Of a stretch of DNA of 64,000 nucleotides, positions 24,554 to 33,368 are shown one piece after another. The notes beneath the pieces are model-generated. The model made no database searches. It worked only from the letters and a program-made list of their open reading frames with translations, and was not told the origin of the DNA. This DNA is from Chloroflexota bacterium (GTDB taxonomy: Bacteria > Chloroflexota > Anaerolineae > Anaerolineales > Villigracilaceae). Numbering within the stretch: position 1 is the stretch's first letter; each line of letters begins with the position of its first letter. A program made the position numbers and the translations under genes. The stretch lies in contig JAIOAU010000008.1 in the NCBI GenBank assembly GCA_019873655.1, positions 37,852-101,851 of the forward strand. The letters run 5' to 3'.

Positions 24554-26173
24554 CTAGGGGGAGCCGCACCAGTAGATTTCTCCGTCCGGGAACTCCCTGC
24601 CCGGTAAAGGCCCCAGCAGACTTTGCAGGCGCAGACGGCCCGCCTCGCCGTAGGAGGCCTGCAACCAGGAGGCCAGATCGCCGAACAGGACGAGAGGCGC
24701 GCCCTGCTGGCAAAACGCCCGCTGGGCCGGGTCGGCGAGGTCGCTCCCGTAGGCCGCCTCGCCGGCGACGAAATCCGGCCGCAGGCTGGCGGTCAAATCA
24801 TAGACCGGGCGGCCCGTCCAGAGCAGAATCAGGGCGGCGTCATCCGAGACGACCGGCTGGCCGGGCGGCAAATCGTCCAGGGCCTGCAGGGTGGGCGATT
24901 CCCGCCAGGCAAAGACGGTCACCCCCCATCCGGCATGGTCTTCCTGCACGTAGTAGAGAGTCTGAGGAAACCACCAGACCAGGAAAACGCCCGCCGCCAG
25001 CCAGGAAATCCCCGCCGCCCAGCGCCATTTCCCCGGCCAGGCCGATTGCCAGACGGCCAGCGCCCCCAGTAGACAAAGAGTCAGGCTGACGTAGAAAGGC
25101 AAGAGCATGCGGTCGTCCACATACGGGATGGGGTCGGAAAACAAATAAGCGGCCAGCAAGGTCAGCGCGTAGGCCAGCGAGGCCAGACCAAACACGGCAA
25201 AGAGCGGGAAGGCAGCCTGCGTCAGACCTGCCCGCCGCGCTCGCCGACGGGCGAAGAGCGTCAGGCCGATGACGAACAGCGCGGCCAGAAAGAGAACGGC
25301 CAGGCGCACACGCGATTTGGTGGCCGGGTAGAACGGATGATAGGGCAGCCATTCCCAGACCACCTTGGCAAACAACGAGACGAAGAGGCGGAATTTTGCG
25401 CCCGCATCAGCCGCCGCCACCTGGAACATCCGGCCGGCAGGTTCCTGTCCGGTCGCCAGATGCGTCCAAATCAACCAGGCCAGAATCGGCAGGCAGGCCA
25501 GCCCGGCGAACCCGGCTGCCCGCTTCAGGCGCTCGCGCCAGCCCCCCGCTGACAGTCCGAGGACGGCCAGGAATCCGGCCGCCAGAAAAGCAACGCCGAC
25601 GTAACGGGCCAGCGGCAGGAGGCCGGTCAACAGCGCCGCGGCGAGCAGAGACCGCCGTCCGGCGCGCAGCGCGGCAAGGAGGGCGTATCCAGCCCAGACC
25701 AGCAGAAAGAGGAACAACGCCTCCGACATGGCCGCGTGCGACATCCGCACCGCCATCGGAAACGCGCCGATGAGAAGGGCCGCCAGAACCGCCAGCCAGG
25801 GGGAACGGCCGAACCGGATGAAAAGATACCCGGCTCCAAAAATCGTCCCGGCATAAGACAGGACACTCAGCCAGCGCGGCGTCGCCAGCAAGTCGCCGCC
25901 CAAAGAGTAGAAGAAGGCCAGAAGCAGGGAATAGAGGGGAGGATAGTGGGTCAAAAATTGGAAATCGCCATCCGAATCGGGGAAGCCCAGTCCCTCGCCG
26001 CGTACCAGGCTGCGGGCCGCGGCCAGATAGGCAGCCGTATCGCTCTGTCCCCAAGGCCCGTTTGCCGTGCCGTAGACCGCCAGCGCCGCCCCCAGCAGAC
26101 TGAGCGCGCAAAGCACAACAAAAGAGCCTCGTGAGAAAAGCCGCTCACGATTCAGACGAAAAAATAATCGCAT
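24554..26173 (-). CDS. GT-C membrane glycosyltransferase (PMT/ArnT-like)
   Basis: This 539-residue polytopic protein has about 11-12 hydrophobic helices. The first outside loop carries SDTAAYLAAARSLVRGEGL and THYPPLYSLLLAFFY, the acidic-motif and PPLY pattern of dolichyl-phosphate-mannose or arabinose transferases of the GT39/GT83 type. A soluble C-terminal part of about 130 residues follows (from FAWRESPTLQALDDLPPG). It probably moves a sugar from a polyprenyl carrier to a cell-surface acceptor. It follows plsC by 42 bases and is probably co-transcribed. Confidence 0.75.
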   Translation of the reverse strand: MRLFFRLNRERLFSRGSFVVLCALSLLGAALAVYGTANGPWGQSDTAAYLAAARSLVRGEGLGFPDSDGDFQFLTHYPPLYSLLLAFFYSLGGDLLATPRWLSVLSYAGTIFGAGYLFIRFGRSPWLAVLAALLIGAFPMAVRMSHAAMSEALFLFLLVWAGYALLAALRAGRRSLLAAALLTGLLPLARYVGVAFLAAGFLAVLGLSAGGWRERLKRAAGFAGLACLPILAWLIWTHLATGQEPAGRMFQVAAADAGAKFRLFVSLFAKVVWEWLPYHPFYPATKSRVRLAVLFLAALFVIGLTLFARRRARRAGLTQAAFPLFAVFGLASLAYALTLLAAYLFSDPIPYVDDRMLLPFYVSLTLCLLGALAVWQSAWPGKWRWAAGISWLAAGVFLVWWFPQTLYYVQEDHAGWGVTVFAWRESPTLQALDDLPPGQPVVSDDAALILLWTGRPVYDLTASLRPDFVAGEAAYGSDLADPAQRAFCQQGAPLVLFGDLASWLQASYGEAGRLRLQSLLGPLPGREFPDGEIYWCGSP

Positions 26174-26215
26174 TGCCTTTTGATTCTACTTCAAATCGCC
26201 CCCTCAGCGAGGCGC

Positions 26216-26965
26216 TCATTTGCGCTCCGGCGTCAAGACGCCGCTGACCTTCTCGCCCTCGATCTTCAGATACATCGCCCGCACTGTCTCTTCCATCAAG
26301 TCTTTCAAACGGTGACGCTCCAGCCCCGGCCGGTTGAGCGGATTGTGCCAGACCGGCTGACCGACCATCACCACCCCCGCCCCATGAATGGCGACCGGAT
26401 AATAGGGCAGCCGCCGCCCCGTCTTCTCGTAGTACATCTCTCCCAGACGGACGAAGCCCTTCTGGAAGGCCGACATCCGCGTCACGGGATCGTAGTTGAT
26501 GTTGGCGTCTTCGGGGAAGATCAACAAGAACTTGCCTTCCAGCAAGAGTTCCAGACTGCGCTCCCAGGTGCGGTGCATGTTCTCGTAGCCCTTGTACACC
26601 GGGACGCAGCCGAACGAACGCAACAGAGGGACGGTGATCTTGGCCAGCGCCTGCGCCATCCAGCGGCTCAGCGGCGGCTTGAGATGGAAATTGCGCTGGA
26701 CGAAATCCCATTCGAGGTAGGCCGGGGCCAAGTCCTTATCCACCATGTCGGCGATGATCCAGGGATGCAGCCGCAGCGGAATCGAGCAGACCGCCGCAAT
26801 CGGCCCCATCGTCTCCAGATGATTGGCGACGAAAACGGCCGGCCCCTGGTCGGGCAAGTTTTCCTCCCCTACCAACTCTCCGCCCCACAGAAAAAGATCG
26901 AGGACGCCGGTCAAGAAATGATAGAGCGTATCTCTCATTTCGTCCACCTCTCTCGCGATAATCAT
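26216..26965 (-). CDS. PlsC-like 1-acylglycerol-3-phosphate acyltransferase family protein
   Basis: This 249-residue protein has the PlsC-type acyltransferase fold: VFVANHLETMGP for block I, GCVPVYKG for block II, LLIFPEDAN for block III and YPVAIHGAG for block IV. The canonical H-x4-D catalytic pair reads H-x4-G (HLETMG), so the charge-relay Asp is missing at its usual place and the activity is uncertain. The ATG at 26965 follows GGGGAGGAG at seven bases. It is the first gene of a leftward pair with a GT-C enzyme. Confidence 0.75.
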   Translation of the reverse strand: MIIAREVDEMRDTLYHFLTGVLDLFLWGGELVGEENLPDQGPAVFVANHLETMGPIAAVCSIPLRLHPWIIADMVDKDLAPAYLEWDFVQRNFHLKPPLSRWMAQALAKITVPLLRSFGCVPVYKGYENMHRTWERSLELLLEGKFLLIFPEDANINYDPVTRMSAFQKGFVRLGEMYYEKTGRRLPYYPVAIHGAGVVMVGQPVWHNPLNRPGLERHRLKDLMEETVRAMYLKIEGEKVSGVLTPERK

Positions 26966-27036
26966 AACTCAACTCCTCCCCGGATTGCAACTGACCATCT
27001 TCCTGCGCGGACGGGAAAATGGCATCTTTCCTCATG

Positions 27037-27124
27037 GACCTCTTGCAAAAGTGCTTCACCGTCCTGAGCGGAGCCGCACGTTGCCGCTCGTCGCTCCGCT
27101 CAGGGCGTACCTATGCAAAAGGTC
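27037..27124. repeat. 88-bp MITE-like inverted-repeat element upstream of clpC
   Basis: Terminal inverted repeats GACCTCTTGCA (27037-27047) and TGCAAAAGGTC (27114-27124) differ at one position. Inside is a perfect 12-bp hairpin, CCTGAGCGGAGC (27063-27074) with GCTCCGCTCAGG (27093-27104). The ends resemble those of IS5-group elements, as far as I recall. No coding capacity and no clear target duplication. Confidence 0.5.
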
Positions 27125-27169
27125 TAACATAAATCTTACGCGATATTTGCAACGCGCTGACGGGCATTT

Positions 27170-27178
27170 TGTTATAAT
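27170..27178 (+). promoter_or_regulatory. Extended -10 promoter of clpC
   Basis: TGTTATAAT (TGN plus exact TATAAT) lies 27 bases before the clpC ATG; TTGCAA at 27147-27152 is a possible but distant -35 (20-base spacer). No CtsR- or CIRCE-type operator is seen. Confidence 0.5.
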
Positions 27179-27205
27179 CGCCTCGACTGCGAAAGGATTT
27201 CCCCT

Positions 27206-29656
27206 ATGATGCGATTCGACCGATTTACCGAACGAGCCCAAGAGGCCGCCCAGCGCGCCGCGGAAATCATCCAGCGCTACGGCCACAACCAGATCGACAC
27301 CGAACACATCCTGCTGGCGCTCATCGAGCAGCCTGGCGGCGTGATTCCCCAGATTCTCGAAATGCTCAAAATCAACGCCCAGGCCCTGGCCGACCGCCTC
27401 GACCAGACCCTGCGCCTGACGCCCAAGGCCAACATCTTCGGCGGCGGGGCGGGGCAGATCTTCATCACCCCGCGCGTCAAGCGCATCATCGACCTGGCCA
27501 ACGAGGAAGCCAACCGCCTGAAGGACGAGTACATTTCCACCGAACACATCTTCCTCGCCATTATGAGCGAACGCAACACCTCCGCCGCCCGCATCCTGGA
27601 AAGCGCCGGCCTGAACCGCGAACGCGTCCTCGACACCATCCTGCAACTGCGCGGCGGACAGCGCGTCACCGACCCCCAGGCCGAGACCCGCTACCGCACC
27701 CTCGAAAAATACTCGCGCGACCTGACCCAGATGGCCCGCGAAGGCAAACTCGACCCGGTCATCGGGCGCGACACCGAAATCCTGCGCCTCATCCAGATTC
27801 TTTCGCGCCGCACCAAGAACAACCCGGTGCTGATCGGCGAGGCCGGCGTCGGCAAGACCGCCATCGTGGAGGGCCTGGCGCAGAAGATCGCCAACAACGA
27901 CGTCCCCGAAATCCTGGCCGGCAAGCGCGTCGTCGCCCTCGACCTGGGCGCGATGATCGCCGGTTCGCGCTTCCGCGGCGAGTTCGAGGAGCGCCTCAAG
28001 TCGGCCATCGAGGAAGTCCAGCGCTCGAACGGCGAAATCATCCTGATGATCGATGAACTGCACACCGTCATCGGGGCCGGCGCGGCCCAGGGCGCGATGG
28101 ACGCCTCCAACATGCTCAAGCCGGCCCTGGCGCGCGGCGAACTGCAGTGCATCGGCGCGACCACGCTGGACGAATACCACAAGCACATCGAAAAAGACGC
28201 CGCCCTCGAGCGCCGCTTCGCCCCCATCTACGTCGAGGAACCGAGCGTCGAGGACACCATCAAGATGCTCCAGGGCCTGCGCGACCGCTACGAGGCCCAT
28301 CACAAGGTGCGCTTCTCCGACGAAGCCCTGGTCGCCGCCGCCCGCCTGGCCGACCGCTACGTCACCGACCGCCACCTGCCCGACAAAGCCATCGACCTGA
28401 TCGACGAAGCCGCCGCCAAACTGCGCGTGGCGCTTTACTCCCTGCCCTCCGATTTGAAAGAAATGAAGAACGAAATCGAAAAACTGCGCGCCGAGGAGGA
28501 GCAGGCCGGCCTGGAACGCGACTACGAGCGCGCCGCCCAGAAGAAAGCCGAGCGCCTGCGCCTGGAGCAGGAGTTCAACGCCAAGCGCGAAAAGTGGGAA
28601 CTCGAACACCACATTGACGAAGTGGTGGATGTCAACGACATCGCCGAAGTCGTCCACCAGTGGACCGGCATCCCGGTCAGCCAGATGATGGAGACCGAGG
28701 CCGAAAAACTCCTGCACATGGAAGAACGCCTGCACGAGCGCATCATCGGCCAGGACGAGGCCATCCGCGCCATCTCGGACGCCATCCGGCGGGCGCGCTC
28801 CGGCCTCAAAGATCCCTCCCGCCCCATCGGTTCGTTCATCTTCATCGGCCCCTCCGGCGTCGGCAAGACCGAACTGGCCAAGGCCCTGGCCTGGTTCATG
28901 TTCGACGACGAAGACGCCCTGGTGCGGATCGACATGTCCGAGTACCGCGAACAGCACACCGTCTCGCGGCTGTTCGGCGCGCCGCCCGGCTACGTCGGCT
29001 ACGAGGAGGGCGGCCAACTGACCGAGGCCGTCCGCCGCCGCCCGTACCGCGTCCTGCTGTTCGACGAGATCGAGAAGGCCCACCCCGAAGTCTGGAACGC
29101 CCTCCTGCAAATCCTCGACGACGGCCGCATGACCGACGGCCAGGGCAACGTGGTGGACTTCCGCAACACGGTTCTCATCATGACTTCCAACCTCGGCACC
29201 GAGTACGTCCGCAAGGGCGGCACGCTCGGCTTCCTGCAGCGCACCGAAACCGACGAGGACCGCGAAGCCCACAGCAAAATCGAGAAGGCCCTCAAAAGCA
29301 CCTTCCGGCCCGAGTTCCTCAACCGCATCGACGAAATCATCATCTTCTCGCCGCTGACGGTCGAGCAGATGGAGCAAATCGTTGACCTGCAGATGAAAGA
29401 AATCCAGGAGCGCCTGAACGAATTCAATATCAAGGTCGAACTGACCGAGGCGGCCCGCAAGTGGCTGGCCAAGACCGGCTACGACCCGGCCTTCGGCGCC
29501 CGCCCCCTGCGCCGCGCCTTGCAGAAGCACCTGGAGAGTCCGCTCTCCATCCAACTGCTGAGCGGCAAGATCGAGCAGGGCGCGACCGTCATCGCAGACG
29601 TCAACAGCGAGGAGACCGACCTGACCTTCAAGGTCAAAGAGGCCAAGAAAAAGTAG
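27206..29656 (+). CDS. clpC: ClpC/ClpA-type AAA+ unfoldase
   Basis: This 816-residue Hsp100 unfolds substrates for the ClpP protease. The N-terminal repeat domain (about 1-145) is followed by AAA1 with Walker A GEAGVGKT at 211-218. A middle region holds a UVR-like coiled coil ([18 protein letters not shown]) typical of ClpC. AAA2 has Walker A GPSGVGKT at 548-555 and Walker [11 protein letters not shown], then a D2-small domain. Two ATGs in tandem open the frame after GAAAGGA. The obg gene follows by 22 bases, so they are probably co-transcribed. No clpP, ctsR or mcsB is adjacent. Confidence 0.93.
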   Translation: MMRFDRFTERAQEAAQRAAEIIQRYGHNQIDTEHILLALIEQPGGVIPQILEMLKINAQALADRLDQTLRLTPKANIFGGGAGQIFITPRVKRIIDLANEEANRLKDEYISTEHIFLAIMSERNTSAARILESAGLNRERVLDTILQLRGGQRVTDPQAETRYRTLEKYSRDLTQMAREGKLDPVIGRDTEILRLIQILSRRTKNNPVLIGEAGVGKTAIVEGLAQKIANNDVPEILAGKRVVALDLGAMIAGSRFRGEFEERLKSAIEEVQRSNGEIILMIDELHTVIGAGAAQGAMDASNMLKPALARGELQCIGATTLDEYHKHIEKDAALERRFAPIYVEEPSVEDTIKMLQGLRDRYEAHHKVRFSDEALVAAARLADRYVTDRHLPDKAIDLIDEAAAKLRVALYSLPSDLKEMKNEIEKLRAEEEQAGLERDYERAAQKKAERLRLEQEFNAKREKWELEHHIDEVVDVNDIAEVVHQWTGIPVSQMMETEAEKLLHMEERLHERIIGQDEAIRAISDAIRRARSGLKDPSRPIGSFIFIGPSGVGKTELAKALAWFMFDDEDALVRIDMSEYREQHTVSRLFGAPPGYVGYEEGGQLTEAVRRRPYRVLLFDEIEKAHPEVWNALLQILDDGRMTDGQGNVVDFRNTVLIMTSNLGTEYVRKGGTLGFLQRTETDEDREAHSKIEKALKSTFRPEFLNRIDEIIIFSPLTVEQMEQIVDLQMKEIQERLNEFNIKVELTEAARKWLAKTGYDPAFGARPLRRALQKHLESPLSIQLLSGKIEQGATVIADVNSEETDLTFKVKEAKKK

Positions 29657-29678
29657 GCGGCCGCCGATTGGAGCGCAG

Positions 29679-30941
29679 ATGTTCATAGACACGGCCGAAA
29701 TCGAAGTCCGCTCGGGCAAGGGCGGCGACGGCATGGTCCACTTTCGGCGCGAGAAGTACGTCCCGCGCGGCGGCCCCGACGGCGGCGACGGCGGACGCGG
29801 CGGCGACGTCATCCTCGAGGTGCGCCCCGGCCTCAGCACGCTGGCCGCCTTCCGTCACACCACCCGCTACATCGCCGAGGACGGCAAGGGCGGCGGCAGC
29901 CAGAACCGCACCGGCCGCAGCGCCGAGCCGCTCGTCATCCCCGTCCCGCCCGGCACCGTCGTCTATGACGCCGAGACCGGCGACCTGCTCGGCGACCTGA
30001 CCGAGGCCGGCCAGCAACTGGTCGTCTGCCGCGGCGGGCGCGGCGGACGCGGCAACACCCACTTCAAGAGTTCCGTCAACCAGACGCCGCGCACCGCCGA
30101 GCGCGGCGAACCGGGCGAACAGAAACGCCTGCGCCTCGAACTCAAACTCATCGCCGACATCGGCATCGTTGGCGTCCCCAACGCCGGCAAATCCACCCTC
30201 CTCGCCGCCCTGACCAACGCCCGCCCCAAGATCGCCGCCTACCCCTTCACCACCCTCGAACCCAACCTGGGCGTGGCCGACGTGGACGAGGAGACCAGCG
30301 TGGTGCTGGCCGACATCCCCGGCCTGATCGAAGGGGCCTCACAGGGCGCAGGCCTGGGCTTCCAGTTTCTGCGCCACGTCCAGCGGACGCGCGTCCTCAT
30401 CCACCTGCTCGACGGTCTCTCCCCCGACCCCCTGGCCGATTACGCCCAAATCAACGCCGAAATGGCCCTCTTCGACCCCGCCCTGGCGCGCAAGCCCCAG
30501 ATCGTCGCCGTCAACAAGGCCGACCAGCCGGAGGTCCAGGAACGCTGGAAAGACTTGAAAGCGCGCTTCAAGAAGCAGAAAGTGGACGTCCGCCTCATCT
30601 CGGCCCTGGCGCGCACCGGCGTGCGCGACCTGCTCCTCGACGCCGCCCGCCTGCTGGCCGAGACCCCGCCGCCCCAGCCGCTCCCCGAACAGATGCCGGT
30701 CTACCGCCCCGAAGAAGACCCGCGCCATTTCGAGATCGTCCGCGAAGGCGAAGGCTGGCGCATCCGCAGCAAAGCCATCGAACGCGCCGCCGCCATGACC
30801 CCCTGGGACCAGCCCGGCGCGGTGCGGCGCTTCCAGAAACTCATGGAACGCCTCGGCGTGGACGAGGCCCTGCGCCAGGCCGGCGCCCAGGAGGGCGACA
30901 GCGTCTTCATCGGCGAGTATGAGTTGGAATACCAGGAATAG
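29679..30941 (+). CDS. obg: Obg/CgtA GTPase
   Basis: This 420-residue ribosome-assembly GTPase carries a Gly-rich Obg domain (1-158; GKGGDGMVHFRREKYVPRGG). The G domain shows G1 GVPNAGKST, G3 DIPGLIEGAS and G4 NKAD. A C-terminal OCT domain (about 340-420; VYRPEEDPRHFEIVREGEGW) follows, as in B. subtilis-type proteins. It follows clpC closely. The product is usually essential and tied to 50S maturation and the stringent response. Confidence 0.95.
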   Translation: MFIDTAEIEVRSGKGGDGMVHFRREKYVPRGGPDGGDGGRGGDVILEVRPGLSTLAAFRHTTRYIAEDGKGGGSQNRTGRSAEPLVIPVPPGTVVYDAETGDLLGDLTEAGQQLVVCRGGRGGRGNTHFKSSVNQTPRTAERGEPGEQKRLRLELKLIADIGIVGVPNAGKSTLLAALTNARPKIAAYPFTTLEPNLGVADVDEETSVVLADIPGLIEGASQGAGLGFQFLRHVQRTRVLIHLLDGLSPDPLADYAQINAEMALFDPALARKPQIVAVNKADQPEVQERWKDLKARFKKQKVDVRLISALARTGVRDLLLDAARLLAETPPPQPLPEQMPVYRPEEDPRHFEIVREGEGWRIRSKAIERAAAMTPWDQPGAVRRFQKLMERLGVDEALRQAGAQEGDSVFIGEYELEYQE

Positions 30942-31010
30942 AGCGCTGCGCCGCCGCTTTCTTACAAACCTCATACGGAAAAATTGGACAAAAATAGTTA
31001 GAATCGGGGC

Positions 31011-31691
31011 ATGACCCGCCCGCATGTCCTCGTCAACGTCGCCATGACCGCCGACGGCAAGATCGACAGCGCCGCCCGCCGCGGCGCGGCCATCTCCTCC
31101 GCCGCCGACAAGCGCCGCGTGGACGAACTGCGCGCCGGGGTGGACGCCGTCCTGGTCGGCGGGAAGACGCTCCTGGCCGAAAGTCCCAAACTGACCGTCC
31201 GCGATTCCGCCCTGCGCCGCGCCCGCCTGGAACGCGGCCTGCCCGAAAACCCGATGAAGGTCGGCGTCGTCAGCATTGCCGACCTCGACCTGGAGGGCGA
31301 CTTCGTCCGCGCCGGCCCGGCCGAGCGGCTGGTCTTCACCACCCGCCGCACCCCGCCGGAGCAAATCGTCCGCCTGGAAAAGGCCGGGGTGCAGGTCTTC
31401 GTCAGCGGCGGGGAGCGCGTCGACCTGCCCGAAATGCTCGAAATCCTCCACCGCCTCGGCGTCCGCCGGCTGCTGGTCGAGGGCGGCGGAACGCTCCTGG
31501 CCGAGTTCTTCCGCCTCGGCCTGGTGGACGAACTGACCATCTACCTCGCCCCCAAGATTTTCGGCGGCGCGTCCGCCCCCACCCCTGCCGACGGCCCCGG
31601 CTTCGCGCCGGAGCAGGCCCCCCGTCTGACGCTCGTTTCGGTCGAGAAATTCGACCCCGAAGGCGGCGTCCTCCTGCACTACACCCTCTGA
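31011..31691 (+). CDS. RibD C-terminal-domain reductase (diaminohydroxyphosphoribosyl-pyrimidine reductase)
   Basis: This 226-residue stand-alone reductase domain reduces the ribose of the early riboflavin intermediate with NADPH. Motifs are VNVAMTADGKIDSAARRG, DAVLVGGKTLLAESPKLTVR, LLVEGGGTLLAEFFRLGLVDELTIYLAPKI and GG plus final strand LLHYTL. No deaminase domain is attached, as in archaeal/fungal Rib7-type enzymes. TAGAAT ends six bases before the ATG with no ribosome site, suggesting a leaderless mRNA. The ribA gene follows by 31 bases. Confidence 0.85.
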   Translation: MTRPHVLVNVAMTADGKIDSAARRGAAISSAADKRRVDELRAGVDAVLVGGKTLLAESPKLTVRDSALRRARLERGLPENPMKVGVVSIADLDLEGDFVRAGPAERLVFTTRRTPPEQIVRLEKAGVQVFVSGGERVDLPEMLEILHRLGVRRLLVEGGGTLLAEFFRLGLVDELTIYLAPKIFGGASAPTPADGPGFAPEQAPRLTLVSVEKFDPEGGVLLHYTL

Positions 31692-31722
31692 CTCTCAACT
31701 ATCCGACTGGAGACTACGAACT

Positions 31723-32484
31723 ATGCTCACCCGCGCCCAAATCGAAGCCCTGCTCGAAGAAAACCGCAACCACCACTGCGAAGGTCTCGGCCCCGACCAC
31801 GTCTGCGTGCGCATCGAGGCCATCGCCGAACTGCCCTCCCGTTTCGGCCAGTTCCAGATTGCCGCCTTCTACAACAACCGCGACAATAAGGAGCATGTCG
31901 CCATCATCCACGGCGACGTGCTGGAGGCCGAAGACGTCCCCGTGCGCGTCCACTCCGAATGCCTGACCGGCGACGTCATCGGCTCGCTGCGCTGCGACTG
32001 CCGCGACCAGTTGGAGTCTGCCCTGCGCATGATCGGGCAGATGGAGCGCGGCATCCTGCTCTACATGCGCCAGGAGGGACGCGGCATCGGTCTCATCAAC
32101 AAAATCCGCGCCTACGCCCTCCAGGAGCAGGGCATGGACACGGTCGAGGCCAACCTGGCCCTCGGCTTCCGCGACGACGAGCGCGAGTACTCGGTGGCCG
32201 CCCACATGCTCTACTCGCTGCACGTCAAGTCCATCCGCCTCATCACCAACAACCCCAACAAAATCAACGACCTGACCCGCTACGGAATCAAGGTCACCGG
32301 GCGCATCCCGCACATCATGCCGCCCACCGAGTACAACCGCTTCTATCTGGAGACCAAAGCCGTCAAATCCGGCCACCTGCTCGACTCCTTCGGCAAGGCC
32401 CACCTGCCCGAACAGGCCGATCCGCCGATGGTCGAAGGCATGGACGAGGAAGTCCTGGCCGTGATTCGCAAGTATTACAAGTAG
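31723..32484 (+). CDS. ribA: GTP cyclohydrolase II
   Basis: This 253-residue enzyme opens the GTP ring, the first step of riboflavin synthesis. Zinc ligands Cys80, Cys91 and Cys93 (HSECLTGDVIGSLRCDC) have the same spacing as in E. coli RibA, and the catalytic RQEGRGIGL loop and TNNPNKI segment are present. N- and C-terminal extensions make it longer than the ~196-residue E. coli protein. No DHBP synthase (RibB) domain is fused. It is paired with the RibD-type reductase. Confidence 0.9.
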   Translation: MLTRAQIEALLEENRNHHCEGLGPDHVCVRIEAIAELPSRFGQFQIAAFYNNRDNKEHVAIIHGDVLEAEDVPVRVHSECLTGDVIGSLRCDCRDQLESALRMIGQMERGILLYMRQEGRGIGLINKIRAYALQEQGMDTVEANLALGFRDDEREYSVAAHMLYSLHVKSIRLITNNPNKINDLTRYGIKVTGRIPHIMPPTEYNRFYLETKAVKSGHLLDSFGKAHLPEQADPPMVEGMDEEVLAVIRKYYK

Positions 32485-32527
32485 GACAGCCTTTCCAGGC
32501 TGTCGACAGGCTGAAAGCCTGTCCTAC
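32481..32527. repeat. Palindromic element after ribA
   Basis: An inverted repeat begins GTAGGACAGCCTTTCCAG and ends CTGAAAGCCTGTCCTAC; two smaller hairpins (GACAG...CTGTC) sit inside. It starts inside the ribA stop codon and ends before the SDR ribosome site. It looks like a REP-type interspersed palindrome that may act as a weak attenuator. Confidence 0.55.
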
Positions 32528-32544
32528 AGAATCAGGAGGAACCC

Positions 32545-33258
32545 ATGACACTCGAACACCGCGTTGCCGTCATCACCGGCGCGACCGGCGGACTCGGCTC
32601 GCAACTGGCCCGCGACCTGGCCGCCCGCGGCGCCCGCCTGGCCCTGCTCGACCTCGACTCCGCCCGCCTCGAGACCCTGGCCTCCAGCCTGTCCCTGCCC
32701 GAGGAGCGCATCCTGACCCGCGTTGTGAATCTGCTCGACCCGTCCGAGACGCGCCAGGCCGCCGAGGCCGTCGCCGCCCGCTTCGGGCGGGTAGACATCC
32801 TCCTGCACCTGGTCGGCGGCTGGACGGGCGGCAAGACCCTGACCGAGGCCTCCGCCGAAGACCTGGCCTTCATGCTCAACCAGCACGTCTGGACGTCCTT
32901 CCACGTGGTGCAGGCCTTCGTCCCGCATCTGGTCGCCAACGGCTGGGGACGCGTCGTGATGGTCACCTCGCCCTACGCCGCGCGTCCCTCGGCCAAAGGC
33001 GGCCCGTACGCCATCGGCAAGGCCGGGCAGGAAGCCCTGATGCTGACCCTCTCGCAGGAATTGCAAGGCACGGGCGTCACCGCCAACCTGGTGCAGGCCA
33101 AGACCATTGACGTCAAGCGCGAAAAAGTCAGCGCCCCCACGCCCCAAAACGCCGCCTGGAGCACGCCCGAAGAACTCGCCGCCGCCATCCTCTACCTCCT
33201 CTCGGACGAGGCCGGCGCGGTCAACGGGGCGCGCCTGCCGCTCTACGGCTCGTACTGA
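32545..33258 (+). CDS. Short-chain dehydrogenase/reductase
   Basis: This 237-residue Rossmann-fold oxidoreductase has the cofactor motif TGATGGLG (TGxxxGxG) near residue 11, and catalytic Tyr155 and Lys159 in YAIGKAG. It has the usual length and a classical C-terminal end (VNGARLPLYGSY). An acidic residue after strand 2 (LDLDS) suggests NAD rather than NADP. Substrate unknown. GGAGG precedes the ATG. Confidence 0.85.
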   Translation: MTLEHRVAVITGATGGLGSQLARDLAARGARLALLDLDSARLETLASSLSLPEERILTRVVNLLDPSETRQAAEAVAARFGRVDILLHLVGGWTGGKTLTEASAEDLAFMLNQHVWTSFHVVQAFVPHLVANGWGRVVMVTSPYAARPSAKGGPYAIGKAGQEALMLTLSQELQGTGVTANLVQAKTIDVKREKVSAPTPQNAAWSTPEELAAAILYLLSDEAGAVNGARLPLYGSY

Positions 33259-33263
33259 TCGAA

Positions 33264-33314
33264 GCGTCGAATTGCGCGAACAATATAGTTCGCACCATTC
33301 GTGCAATTCGATGC
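33264..33314. repeat. AATTCG-type inverted repeat
   Basis: Arms GCGTCGAATTGCGCGAA (33264-33280) and TTCGTGCAATTCGATGC (33298-33314) pair with two G-T type positions around 17 bases. The same arms recur at 58285-58342 and, degraded, at 15146-15201. Confidence 0.6.
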
Positions 33315-33368
33315 CGCAAACAAACGCATTGACGCCCAAATTTATGCTATCATGCAGGCAATCCGGCC

